Assembly: GCA_018820765.1 (NCBI GenBank)
Contig: JAHJNN010000017.1
Coordinates: 124,001 to 188,000, forward strand
DNA length: 64,000 nt
Reading direction: 5' to 3'
DNA from: Gammaproteobacteria bacterium
GTDB lineage: Bacteria > Pseudomonadota > Gammaproteobacteria > Burkholderiales > Thiobacillaceae
The translations under genes and the position numbers were made by a program. The notes under the pieces were generated by a model. That model had not been told where the DNA came from, did not search any database, and saw only the letters and a list, made by a program, of their open reading frames with translations. Of this stretch, positions 55,853-64,000 are shown one piece after another. The stretch's first letter is position 1, and each line of letters opens with the position of its first letter.

Positions 55853-57244
55853 TTACGCGTTATAGGCCCGCTCGCCGTGGCTGGCGGTGTCGAGACCTTC
55901 ACGTTCCTGCTCTTCGGTCACGCGCAGACCCATGGTCATGTCGATCAGCTTGAACGCCACGAAGCTGACCACGCCCGACCAGACGATGGTGATGAGCACG
56001 CCGGTGGCCTGGGTGATGACCTGGCCGACCATGGCGTAGTCGTCGACGCCCACGCCGCCCAGTGCCGGCGAGACGAAGACGCCAGTGCCGATCGCGCCGA
56101 TGATGCCGCCGATGCCGTGGATGCCGAACACGTCGAGCGAGTCGTCGTAGCCCAGCATCTTCTTCAGGCCGGTGACGCCCCACAGGCAGACCACGCCGGC
56201 AATCGCGCCTAGGACGATCGAACCCATCGGACCAACCAGGCCGGCGGCCGGGGTGACCGCCACCAGACCCGCGACCACGCCGGATGCGAGACCCAGCATG
56301 GAGGGCTTGCCGCGCAGCATCCACTCGGCCAGCATCCAGGCCATGCCCGCAGCAGCGGTGGCGAGGATGGTGTTGATGAAGGCCAGACCCGCACCGCCGG
56401 TGGCTTCGAGGTTGGAACCGGCGTTGAAGCCGAACCAGCCCACCCACAGCAGCGAGGCGCCGATCATCGTCATCGGCAGGCTGTGCGGCGGCATCGCGTC
56501 GCGGCCGTAGCCGATGCGCTTGCCCAGCACGATGGCACCCACCAGCGCGGCGATACCGGCGTTGATGTGCACCACGGTGCCGCCCGCGAAGTCGAGGTCG
56601 CCCGCTTCGAACAGGTAGCCGCCGGTTGCCCACACCATGTGCGTGATCGGCAGGTAGGAGAAGGTGAACCACAGCGCTCCGAACACCATCAGGGCGGAGA
56701 ACTTCACCCGCTCGGCGAGGCCGCCGACGATCAGCGCCACGGTGATGGCGGCGAAGGTCAGCTGGAATGCCACGAACACCAGTTCGGGAATCACCACGCC
56801 GTCGGTGAAGGTCGCCGCCGTGCTGTCCGCCGTGATGCCGGCGAGGAACAGCTTGCTCAGGTCGCCGATCGCCCAGTTGAGGCCGCCGCCGTCGCCGAAC
56901 GCCAGCGAGTAGCCGTACACCGCCCACAGGATCGAGATCATGCAGAAGATGGCCATGACCTGGGTCAGCACCGACAGCATGTTCTTGGCGCGCACCAGGC
57001 CGCCGTAGAACAGCGCCACGCCCGGGATGATCATCAGGATGACCAGCAGGGTGGAGAGCATCATCCAGGCGGTGTCGCCCTTGTCCGGCACCGGTGCCGC
57101 GGCCTCTTCGGCAGGCGCGGCCTCAGCCGCGGCAGCCACTTCGGATACGGCTTCCACCACCGGTTCCACCGCTTCTTGCGCCAGGCCAAAGCCGGGAGCG
57201 AGCAGGAAGGCCAACAGGCCCAACGAAGCAAATAGTTTTTTCAT
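55853..57244 (-). CDS. amtB: Ammonium transporter
   Basis: 463 aa from the ATG at 57244, which has GGAG 7 nt upstream; earlier in-frame starts are too close to the ribosome site. Signal peptide about 1-23, Ala/Glu-rich linker, then the Amt channel of about 11 helices with GLVRAKNMLSVLTQ and the conserved DFAGGTVVHINAGIAALVGA region. Overlap with glnK is typical, since GlnK plugs AmtB when nitrogen is ample. Confidence 0.96.
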   Translation of the reverse strand: MKKLFASLGLLAFLLAPGFGLAQEAVEPVVEAVSEVAAAAEAAPAEEAAAPVPDKGDTAWMMLSTLLVILMIIPGVALFYGGLVRAKNMLSVLTQVMAIFCMISILWAVYGYSLAFGDGGGLNWAIGDLSKLFLAGITADSTAATFTDGVVIPELVFVAFQLTFAAITVALIVGGLAERVKFSALMVFGALWFTFSYLPITHMVWATGGYLFEAGDLDFAGGTVVHINAGIAALVGAIVLGKRIGYGRDAMPPHSLPMTMIGASLLWVGWFGFNAGSNLEATGGAGLAFINTILATAAAGMAWMLAEWMLRGKPSMLGLASGVVAGLVAVTPAAGLVGPMGSIVLGAIAGVVCLWGVTGLKKMLGYDDSLDVFGIHGIGGIIGAIGTGVFVSPALGGVGVDDYAMVGQVITQATGVLITIVWSGVVSFVAFKLIDMTMGLRVTEEQEREGLDTASHGERAYNA

Positions 57245-57255
57245 GTTCATGCTCC

Positions 57256-57654
<399 letters not shown>

Positions 57655-57662
57655 TCAGCTAT

Positions 57663-58439
57663 TTAGAAAGCCTTGGAGATCCAGACGGTGGTCGTGCTGT
57701 CACCGAGGAATTCAGTGTTGGGCGCAGTTTCGGTCCAGTTAGCCGGATTGGCATCGGTATCGGTGTACGCCACGCCAATGGTCACGCCATCCATGACGCT
57801 GCCCAGCTTGCCCATGTCGTAGGCTGCGCTGACCTTCCAGTCGTCGTAGTCCTGGGCGCCGTTATTCTCGAACTTGAACGTTCCCCAGCTGGCCCCCAGG
57901 GTGAGGCCGGTTTCGCCGACCGGAACGCTCGCGGAAATCCCCAGATAATCGGAGCCGTCAGCGTTGGCGAAGCCGAAGACCTCATCGCTGACGTAGTAGG
58001 AATATTTAGCCGTGAACCACTTCCAACCCAGGGCTGCGTACACCTCGGTGGTGTCGGCCTTGGTGATGCCTGCCGGGCGGTCGCCCGGATACATGTACTG
58101 GATGGCGCCCACGTCGAAGGTCAGGCCGGTCTGTCCGATATCGCCGCGGAAACCGCCGTACACGTCGATTTCCATGTTGCCTTTGGTGTAGCCCTGGAAG
58201 TCTTCGAGCCAGCCCACGTTGGATGCCCAGGTACCGAGGTAGAAACCGCTGCTGTGCGAGTAGTCCAGGCCGCCCTGAATGGCAGGATCGCCACCGGTCT
58301 GGGAAATCCCGCGGAAGACGTAGTCGCTGTACAAACCGACGTTGGCGCTCAGGCTGTGCGGGCTTTCCTCCGCAGCCATCGCAACGGTGGGCACGCCCAC
58401 CAGACCGGTCAGAACCAAAGCGTGTACGAGTTTTTTCAT
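57663..58439 (-). CDS. TIGR02001-type outer-membrane protein (putative porin)
   Basis: 258 aa from the ATG at 58439. Signal peptide about 1-23 (AMA), then SANVGLYSDYVFRGISQTGGDPAIQG split across the conserved family start, beta-barrel-like alternation, and a C-terminal Phe (VWISKAF). This family regularly precedes glnK-amtB in betaproteobacteria and may let ammonium or small N-compounds through the outer membrane (inference). First gene of the sigma-54/NtrC-controlled operon. Confidence 0.88.
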   Translation of the reverse strand: MKKLVHALVLTGLVGVPTVAMAAEESPHSLSANVGLYSDYVFRGISQTGGDPAIQGGLDYSHSSGFYLGTWASNVGWLEDFQGYTKGNMEIDVYGGFRGDIGQTGLTFDVGAIQYMYPGDRPAGITKADTTEVYAALGWKWFTAKYSYYVSDEVFGFANADGSDYLGISASVPVGETGLTLGASWGTFKFENNGAQDYDDWKVSAAYDMGKLGSVMDGVTIGVAYTDTDANPANWTETAPNTEFLGDSTTTVWISKAF

Positions 58440-58484
58440 GAATTTCTCCGAAAGTGAAGGCGCGCAAAATCGCACCACAAGCCC

Positions 58485-58500
58485 AGCATAAGCTGTGCCA
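58485..58500 (-). promoter_or_regulatory. Sigma-54 promoter of porin-glnK-amtB
   Basis: Minus-strand TGGCACAGCTTATGCT: complete -24 box TGGCAC, -12 box with TGC, GG-to-GC spacing of 10 bp. It lies about 46 nt from the porin ATG. Confidence 0.8.
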
Positions 58501-58561
58501 GGATTTATTTCTTTGCAAAACAGCACGTTATATTTTAGGCGCCGCAAAACACAGCATAGAC

Positions 58562-58609
58562 CGCACTGTCGTGGTGCGCGACAAAAACCGCTTGCACACT
58601 ATTTGTGCC
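58562..58609. promoter_or_regulatory. Two NtrC-type enhancer sites
   Basis: Two GCAC-N7-GTGC palindromes, at 58563-58577 and 58594-58608, have the arm spacing of the NtrC consensus TGCACC-N5-GGTGCA. Their centres are 31 bp apart, three helical turns, as in classical NtrC enhancers. They lie about 90-135 nt upstream of the predicted start from the sigma-54 promoter. Confidence 0.75.
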
Positions 58610-58682
58610 GAGCGTCGCAACCTGGTGTCGTTACGCCGCCCGCGCTGTGCTTGCTACACTCCCGGCTTGACTGGAGGTCACC

Positions 58683-58949
58683 ATGAACCCGAATCCGAAA
58701 TTTCCCAATCCTGCTTTCATCAACGATCTGGTCAACAAGCTGGGCGAGGTGCTGAAGCAGTCGCCGGCGAAGGACATCGAACAGAACCTCAAGGCCGGCG
58801 TGACCTCGATGCTGGGCAAGCTGGACATGGTGAGCCGCGAGGAGTTCGACGTGCAGACCGAAGTGCTGGCGCGCACGCGCGAGAAGCTGGCGCAACTGGA
58901 AACCCGCCTGGCCGAACTGGAAAAGCGGCAGCGCGAAACAGAAGACTGA
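58683..58949 (+). CDS. ubiK: Ubiquinone biosynthesis accessory factor UbiK (BMFP)
   Basis: 88 aa. BMFP/YqiC family: helical N-terminus, then VSREEFDVQTEVLARTREKL and a C-terminal coiled coil (LETRLAELEKRQ). UbiK helps the aerobic ubiquinone complex with UbiJ. Start ATG at 58683 has GGAGG upstream. Confidence 0.93.
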   Translation: MNPNPKFPNPAFINDLVNKLGEVLKQSPAKDIEQNLKAGVTSMLGKLDMVSREEFDVQTEVLARTREKLAQLETRLAELEKRQRETED

Positions 58950-58953
58950 ACAC

Positions 58954-60444
58954 GTGGCCGTCGCCGTCGTCAAAAGCCGGGCCTTGAACGGCATGGACGC
59001 GCCCGAGGTGGTGGTGGAGGCGCATCTGGCCAACGGCCTGCCGGCGTTCACGCTGGTGGGGCTGCCGGAAACCGAAGTGAAGGAAGCGCGCGACCGCGTG
59101 CGCGCGGCGATCCAGAACGCGCGCTACGAATTTCCGGCGCGGCGCATCACGGTCAACCTCGCGCCGGCCGACCTGCCCAAGGAATCCGGGCGCTTCGACC
59201 TGCCGATTGCACTGGCGATCCTGGCCGCCTCCGGTCAGATTCCCGCAGACAAGTTCAAACACGCCGAATTCGCCGGCGAACTCGCGCTGACCGGCGAACT
59301 GCGTCCAGTGCGCGGTGCGCTGGCGATGGCGCTGGCTACCCGCAGGGCGGGCCGGCTGCTGGTGCTGCCCGTCGCGTCGGCCGGCGAAGCGGCGCTTGCC
59401 AGCGGCGTCGAGACGCTCGGTGCGGCGAGCCTGCTGGACGTGTGCGCATGGCTGACAGGCCAAGGCTCGCTGCTCGAACCGGTGTCGGACCCCACGGGCG
59501 CCACGCCGGACTATCCCGATTTCGCCGACGTCAAAGGCCAATCCGCCACCAAGCGCGCGCTCGAAGTGGCCGCAGCGGGCGGCCACTCGGTGCTGATGGC
59601 AGGGCCGCCCGGCACCGGCAAGTCGATGCTCGCGGCGCGCTTTCCCGGCATCCTGCCGGCGATGGACGAGACCGAGGCGCTGGAAGCCGCGGCGGTCGCG
59701 TCGCTCAACGGCGGTTTCCGCTTCGAGCAGTGGCAGCGCCGTCCTTTCCGCGCACCGCACCACACCGCCTCCGCGGTGGCGCTGGTCGGCGGCGGCGGCA
59801 ATCCGCGCCCGGGCGAGATATCACTGGCGCATCACGGCGTGCTGTTTCTCGACGAGCTGCCGGAATTTTCGCGGCAGGTGCTGGAAGTTCTGCGCGAGCC
59901 GCTGGAGACCGGCCGCATCACGATTTCGCGCGCGGCGCGGCAGGCGGATTTCCCGGCGCGCTTCCAACTCGTCGCCGCGATGAACCCCTGCCCCTGCGGC
60001 TATCTCGGCCACCCCACCCAGGCCTGCCGCGACACGCCCGACCAGATTGCCCGCTATCGCGGGCGCATTTCCGGCCCCCTGCTCGACCGCATCGACATCC
60101 AGATCAGCGTGCCGGCGCTGACGCAGGACGAGCTGATGCAGGCGAGTGCGGGCGAGGCCAGCGCTGCCATCCGCGAGCGCGTCGAGGCGGCGCGCGCACG
60201 CCAGATGGCACGCCAGGGCAAACCCAACGCCGCGCTCGGCACCCAGGAAATCGACCGCCACTGCGCGCTGGACGCGGCCAGCGAAGCCCTGCTGAAGCAG
60301 GCGATCGTGCGGCTGAACCTGTCGGCACGCGCTTACCACCGCGTGCTCAAGCTGGCGCGCAGCGTGGCGGATCTCGCCGGCAGCGACGCCATTACGTCCG
60401 CGCATCTGGCCGAGGCGATCCAGTACCGCCGGGGCGCCGCATGA
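58954..60444 (+). CDS. comM: YifB/ComM Mg-chelatase-like AAA ATPase
   Basis: 496 aa with a GTG start, five nt after ubiK. N-terminal ChlI-like domain (GLPAFTLVGLPETEVKEARDRV split, NLAPADLPKESGRFDL), Walker A GPPGTGKS, Walker B region GVLFLDELPEF, MNPCPCGYLG, and an Mg-chelatase C-terminal domain (LNLSARAYHRVLKLARS). In Vibrio and Haemophilus ComM is a helicase promoting branch migration in natural transformation. Confidence 0.93.
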   Translation: MAVAVVKSRALNGMDAPEVVVEAHLANGLPAFTLVGLPETEVKEARDRVRAAIQNARYEFPARRITVNLAPADLPKESGRFDLPIALAILAASGQIPADKFKHAEFAGELALTGELRPVRGALAMALATRRAGRLLVLPVASAGEAALASGVETLGAASLLDVCAWLTGQGSLLEPVSDPTGATPDYPDFADVKGQSATKRALEVAAAGGHSVLMAGPPGTGKSMLAARFPGILPAMDETEALEAAAVASLNGGFRFEQWQRRPFRAPHHTASAVALVGGGGNPRPGEISLAHHGVLFLDELPEFSRQVLEVLREPLETGRITISRAARQADFPARFQLVAAMNPCPCGYLGHPTQACRDTPDQIARYRGRISGPLLDRIDIQISVPALTQDELMQASAGEASAAIRERVEAARARQMARQGKPNAALGTQEIDRHCALDAASEALLKQAIVRLNLSARAYHRVLKLARSVADLAGSDAITSAHLAEAIQYRRGAA

Positions 60445-61472
60445 TTGATCCCTACGCATCCTGGCAGGAAGAAAAGCAATCGGCCTGGCTCTACCGCGTG
60501 GTGGCCGACTGCGAACGCGGCACGCCGCGCGCGGCGCTGTTCGACGAGTTGGCGCAGGCCGCCGACGATCAGGCCGAGATATGGCTGGCCGCCATCACCC
60601 GAAAAGGCGGTGCCGCGCCTGCGCCGTTCCGGCCCGACCTGCGTACCCGCATCGTCGCCCGCCTCACCCGTGTCTTCAAGCCGCGCGCCATGCGCGGCGT
60701 GCTGGCGGCGATGAAGGTGCGCGGCATGGTGCTCTATTCGCACAGCCCGCCGCACGGCATGCCGACGAAACGCGGCGACATCGGCAAGCGCCACCAGAAC
60801 GGTGCCGCCGGCAACGCCCTGCGCGCCGGCGTGTTCGGCGTCAACGACGGACTGGTGTCGAATGCCGCGTTGATCTACGGCGTCGCCGGCGCGGCGCAGG
60901 AAGCCTCGGTCATCGTGCTGACCGGCGTGGCCGGCCTCCTGGCGGGCGCCTTCTCGATGGCGGCGGGCGAATACGTGTCGATGCGCGCGCAGCGCGAAAT
61001 GTTCGAATACCAGATCGGTCTGGAACGCGACGAACTGGAAACCTATCCGGACGAGGAGGCCGCCGAACTGGCGCTGATCTATGCCGCCAAGGGCATGGAT
61101 GCGGCCGAAGCGCGGCGCGTGGCCGACACGCTGATGCGGGATCCTGAACGCGCGCTCGACACGCTGGCGCGCGAGGAACTCGGCCTCAATCCCGACGAAC
61201 TCGGTTCGCCCTGGGTGGCGGCAGGCTCGTCGTTTGCCGCCTTCACCGCCGGCGCGGCGCTGCCGCTGGCGCCGTTTCTGCTCGGCCACGGCGAAGCGCT
61301 CGCCACCTCGATCGCGCTCACCGCACTGGGTCTGTTCGCCGTCGGCGCCAGCATGAGCCTGTTTACCGGCCGCCATGCGCTGCTGTCCGGCCTGCGCATG
61401 CTCGGCATCGGCGGCGCAGCCGGGCTGGCGACCTATTTCATTGGCGCCTGGCTGGGAGTGTCGCTGGGCTAG
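60441..61472 (+). CDS. VIT1/CCC1-family transporter with ferritin-like N-terminus
   Basis: 343 aa, start overlapping comM by 4 nt. N-terminal ferritin-like helical domain (about 5-110), then the VIT1 membrane domain (about 125-343, five segments) with FGVNDGLVSNAALIYGVAGA and the MAAGEYVSMRAQ loop. Fused proteins of this kind (MbfA-like) export or store iron or manganese. In the N-terminal domain the usual ExxH diiron motif aligns with AADDQAEIW, so Glu and His seem replaced and the diiron site may be lost. Confidence 0.88.
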   Translation: MIDPYASWQEEKQSAWLYRVVADCERGTPRAALFDELAQAADDQAEIWLAAITRKGGAAPAPFRPDLRTRIVARLTRVFKPRAMRGVLAAMKVRGMVLYSHSPPHGMPTKRGDIGKRHQNGAAGNALRAGVFGVNDGLVSNAALIYGVAGAAQEASVIVLTGVAGLLAGAFSMAAGEYVSMRAQREMFEYQIGLERDELETYPDEEAAELALIYAAKGMDAAEARRVADTLMRDPERALDTLAREELGLNPDELGSPWVAAGSSFAAFTAGAALPLAPFLLGHGEALATSIALTALGLFAVGASMSLFTGRHALLSGLRMLGIGGAAGLATYFIGAWLGVSLG

Positions 61473-61718
61473 GGGCACAACACGACCCCGGGGTCGCCTG
61501 GAATCGTGATATCCCGGCATCCCCGACCGCCCTATGTGTGCCAGCGCACAGATCGTCACATGAAAGTCCGTGATGATCCATACTCTCCCCTGCAGAGACG
61601 GGTCTCCCTGGAGAGACCAGGTTTCTTATCCGACTGCGGCGGCCCCACTCTTTTGTTGCCGCTTCCAACAAGCGCAGCCTTCCCCCGGATCCTCGTACGC
61701 TTTTCACGGAACCCCACC

Positions 61719-63839
61719 ATGTCCGAAACAGGAAACGCTTCCGCCATTGCCGACGCTGTCGGCAAGGCGGAAGGCGGCATCGAAATACAGCGCCAGGAAG
61801 CCTTGCTTAAGACGGGGGCCTTGCAGAACGCGATCCTCACCAGCGCCAATTTCTCGATCATCGCCACCGACGAGAAAGGCATCATTCAACTATTCAATAT
61901 CGGCGCCGAGCGCATGCTGGGCTATCTGGCCGCCGACGTCCTGAACAAAATCACGCCAGCCGACATTTCCGACCCACAGGAAGTGATCGCGCGCGCTCAA
62001 GATTTGAGCGAGGAGCTGGCAACCACGATCAAACCGGGCTTCGAGGCGATGGTCTTCAAGGCCTCGCGCGCGATTGAGGACATCTACGAGCTGACCTACA
62101 TCCGCAAGGACGGCAGCCGCTTTCCGGCGGTCGTGTCGGTCACGGCCCTGCGCGACGATCAAAACACCATCATCGGCTACCTGCTGATCGGCACGGACAA
62201 CACCGTGCGCAAACAGGTCGAAGCAGAGCAGGAGAAACTCGATCAGCTTCTGCGCGACCAGCAGTTCTACACCCGGTCCCTGATCGAATCCAGCATCGAC
62301 GCGCTGATGACTACCGATCCGCTCGGCATCATTTCCGACGTCAATCAGCAGATGGTGGCGCTCACCGGTCACGCGCGCGACGAGCTGATCGGCACGCCGT
62401 TCAAGAACTACTTTACCGATCCAGCGCGGGCCGAGGCAGCTATCAAGCTGGTGCTGAGCGAAAAAAAAGTCACCGACTACGAGCTTACTGCGCGCACCCA
62501 GACCGGCGAGGAAACGGTGGTGTCCTACAACGCGGCCACCTTCTACGATCGCGATGGGAAGCTGCAGGGCGTGTTCGCCGCAGCGCGCGACATCACCGAA
62601 CGCAAACGCCTGGACCAGGTGCTGCAGGATAAGAATTCCGAGCTGGAGAGCGCCAGGCTCGTGGCGGAAAAAGCCAACCTCGCCAAATCGGAGTTTCTTT
62701 CCAGCATGAGCCATGAGCTGCGCACTCCGCTCAATGCCATCCTCGGCTTCGCCCAGTTGCTGGAGGCCGGTTCGCCGCCGCCAACGGCCGCCCAGATTGT
62801 ACGGTTGCACCAGATTATCAAGGCAGGATGGTATCTGCTGGAACTGATTAACCAAATCCTCGATCTCGCGGTGATCGAGTCCGGCAAGCTGTCGCTGTCG
62901 CGAGAACCGGTGTCGTTGATCGACGTCATGCGCGAATGTCAGGCCATGATCGAACCGCAGGCGCAACAACGCAACATCCACATCAACTTTCTCCCATTCG
63001 ACAACACGTGGTTTGCCCATGCCGATCGAACCCGGGTCAAGCAGGTCCTGATCAACCTGCTCACCAATGCGATCAAATACAACCGCGAGCATGGAACAGT
63101 CGAGGTGAAATGCACCGCGAGCACCTCGGAGCGCATACGCATCAGCATCAAAGACAGCGGTGCGGGATTGCCCCCGGAAAAACTGGCGCAGCTATTTCAG
63201 CCGTTCAATCGTCTAGGGCAAGAGGCCGGCACCGAGGAAGGGACGGGCATCGGCCTGGTGGTAACCAAGCAGCTGGTTGAACTGATGGGAGGCTCAATCG
63301 GGGTGGAAAGCACGGTCGGAGCGGGCAGCGAATTCTGGGTCGAATTGATCCAGGACGTTACGCCACAACTCGCCGCTGGAAATACCATGGCCGCTGAACT
63401 TGTTCCGCAAGCTCAGGGAAGCGCGGCGCTGCGCACCCTGCTCTATGTGGAGGACAATCCGGCCAACCTCATGCTGGTCAAGCAAATCATCGAGGGCCAT
63501 CCCCATATGCGCATGCTGAGTGCGGGCGATGGCAATCTCGGCATGGCGCTTGCGCGCGCCCATCTTCCGGATGTGATCCTGATGGACATCAATCTGCCTG
63601 GCATCAGCGGCTTTCAAGTGCTGAAAATCCTGCGTGAATATCCGGAAACGGCGCGCATCCCGGTGCTCGCCATCAGTGCCAATGCTATGCCACGCGATAT
63701 CGCGAAAGGCCTGAAGGCTGGATTTTTCCGCTATCTCACCAAACCGATAAAAGTCCACGAGTTCATGGAGGCGCTGGATCGGGCGCTGGAACTTGCGGAA
63801 ACAGGAGTAGACGGCGCGGTGATGCCAGGACCCTCGTGA
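61719..63839 (+). CDS. Hybrid sensor histidine kinase (PAS-PAS-HisKA-HATPase-REC)
   Basis: 706 aa from the ATG at 61719; the frame is open further upstream without initiation evidence. No transmembrane segment. Two PAS/PAC modules (about 35-165, 180-310), HisKA with MSHELRTPLN, HATPase_c (DSGAGL, GTGIGLVVTKQL), and a C-terminal receiver with phospho-acceptor Asp in PDVILMDINLPG. Its stop overlaps the next response-regulator gene (TGATG), so signal probably passes to that protein. Confidence 0.93.
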   Translation: MSETGNASAIADAVGKAEGGIEIQRQEALLKTGALQNAILTSANFSIIATDEKGIIQLFNIGAERMLGYLAADVLNKITPADISDPQEVIARAQDLSEELATTIKPGFEAMVFKASRAIEDIYELTYIRKDGSRFPAVVSVTALRDDQNTIIGYLLIGTDNTVRKQVEAEQEKLDQLLRDQQFYTRSLIESSIDALMTTDPLGIISDVNQQMVALTGHARDELIGTPFKNYFTDPARAEAAIKLVLSEKKVTDYELTARTQTGEETVVSYNAATFYDRDGKLQGVFAAARDITERKRLDQVLQDKNSELESARLVAEKANLAKSEFLSSMSHELRTPLNAILGFAQLLEAGSPPPTAAQIVRLHQIIKAGWYLLELINQILDLAVIESGKLSLSREPVSLIDVMRECQAMIEPQAQQRNIHINFLPFDNTWFAHADRTRVKQVLINLLTNAIKYNREHGTVEVKCTASTSERIRISIKDSGAGLPPEKLAQLFQPFNRLGQEAGTEEGTGIGLVVTKQLVELMGGSIGVESTVGAGSEFWVELIQDVTPQLAAGNTMAAELVPQAQGSAALRTLLYVEDNPANLMLVKQIIEGHPHMRMLSAGDGNLGMALARAHLPDVILMDINLPGISGFQVLKILREYPETARIPVLAISANAMPRDIAKGLKAGFFRYLTKPIKVHEFMEALDRALELAETGVDGAVMPGPS

Positions 63840-64000
63840 TGATTAATGCCGACGATATTCTTGACGCCAGCATTCTGCTCGTGGACGACCAGGAAGCCAA
63901 TGTGCAGCTACTGGAGCAAATGCTGCATGAAATCGGCTACCAGTGCATTACGTCGACGACGGATCCGCATACCGTCTGCGCGCTGCATCGCGAAAACCGG
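63839..64000 (+). CDS. Response regulator, partial at right edge
   Basis: 54 codons before the window ends. Starts MINADDILDASILLVDDQ, the acidic pocket of a receiver domain, followed by ANVQLLEQMLHEIGY. TGATG overlap with the hybrid kinase makes the pair one operon. The output domain lies outside the window. Confidence 0.85.
   Translation, partial: MINADDILDASILLVDDQEANVQLLEQMLHEIGYQCITSTTDPHTVCALHRENR

Noticed and set aside
61483..61496. CGACCCCGGGGTCG palindrome after the VIT1 gene as terminator
   Set aside because: It has no loop and no T-run, so it is not a convincing intrinsic terminator.

Overview
This window reads as chromosomal DNA of a GC-rich betaproteobacterium. The closest match in gene order is Thiobacillus and other Nitrosomonadales. 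Reasons: the compact minus-strand string mreB-mreC-mreD-mrdA-rodA-rlpA-(dacC-like)-dat-ybeD-lipB-lipA divergent from gatCAB; a MetA homoserine acyltransferase beside an mlaEFD operon; a porin-glnK-amtB unit; and many 1-11 nt start/stop overlaps (ATGA, TGATG, TAATG). No rRNA, tRNA, CRISPR array or prophage was seen. The lineage is inferred from gene order and sequence character, not from a search.

Layout. 1-8.6 kb: minus-strand signalling operon of a TonB-dependent receptor, a YfiR-like periplasmic protein and three histidine kinases with closely related transmitters; a further gene starts at the left edge. The first kinase has a His/Asp-rich stretch in its periplasmic sensor, so the group may sense a metal (inference). 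8.9-13.7 kb: a decayed copy of the lipA 3' end, a PEP-CTERM protein gene, then lipA, a Rieske protein, a TrpD-like protein, lipB and ybeD. 13.7-22.2 kb: D-amino-acid aminotransferase, a PBP5-family protein with all three catalytic motifs altered, and the cell-shape genes, with an inverted-repeat element wedged between mrdA and rodA. 22.3-28.2 kb: gatCAB, a DUF4124 protein, pyrE, exonuclease III and a MntA/HepT toxin-antitoxin pair. 28.3-31.4 kb: AmpG-like permease, a second toxin-antitoxin pair, a TauE/UreH-like membrane protein and a DUF4426 protein. 31.5-37.1 kb: mla-type lipid transport operon, interrupted by a TTAA-flanked MITE-like element, with metA and an ATPase gene upstream. 37.3-42.9 kb: a PAS-PAS-GGDEF-EAL protein with a sigma-54-type promoter, a MauG-like dihaem peroxidase, a PEBP protein and a coiled-coil membrane protein.

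42.9-58.6 kb is a nitrogen island on the minus strand. Operon 1: ABC transporter (binding protein, permease, ATPase), creatininase-family hydrolase, type III glutamine synthetase, NikR-like regulator, two DUF1989 proteins, a urea carboxylase-type enzyme and allophanate hydrolase. The two DUF1989 proteins match carboxyguanidine deiminase, so guanidine is at least as likely a substrate as urea. Operon 2: outer-membrane porin, glnK and amtB. Both operons have -24/-12 promoters; the porin operon also has two spaced NtrC-type sites. Together they would import a poor nitrogen source or ammonium, release ammonia and assimilate it under nitrogen control.

58.7-64 kb: ubiK, the yifB/comM AAA ATPase, a VIT1-family transporter with a ferritin-like N-terminus, then a hybrid histidine kinase and the start of a response regulator.

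Most notable: the receptor/YfiR/kinase operon with its histidine-rich sensor; two unrelated palindromic repeats inserted in frame into the urea/guanidine carboxylase gene; a NikR-like regulator lacking two of four nickel ligands, with a palindrome at the operon's transcription start; the PBP5-family pseudoenzyme; and transposon-like elements that regenerate start and stop codons inside tight operons.
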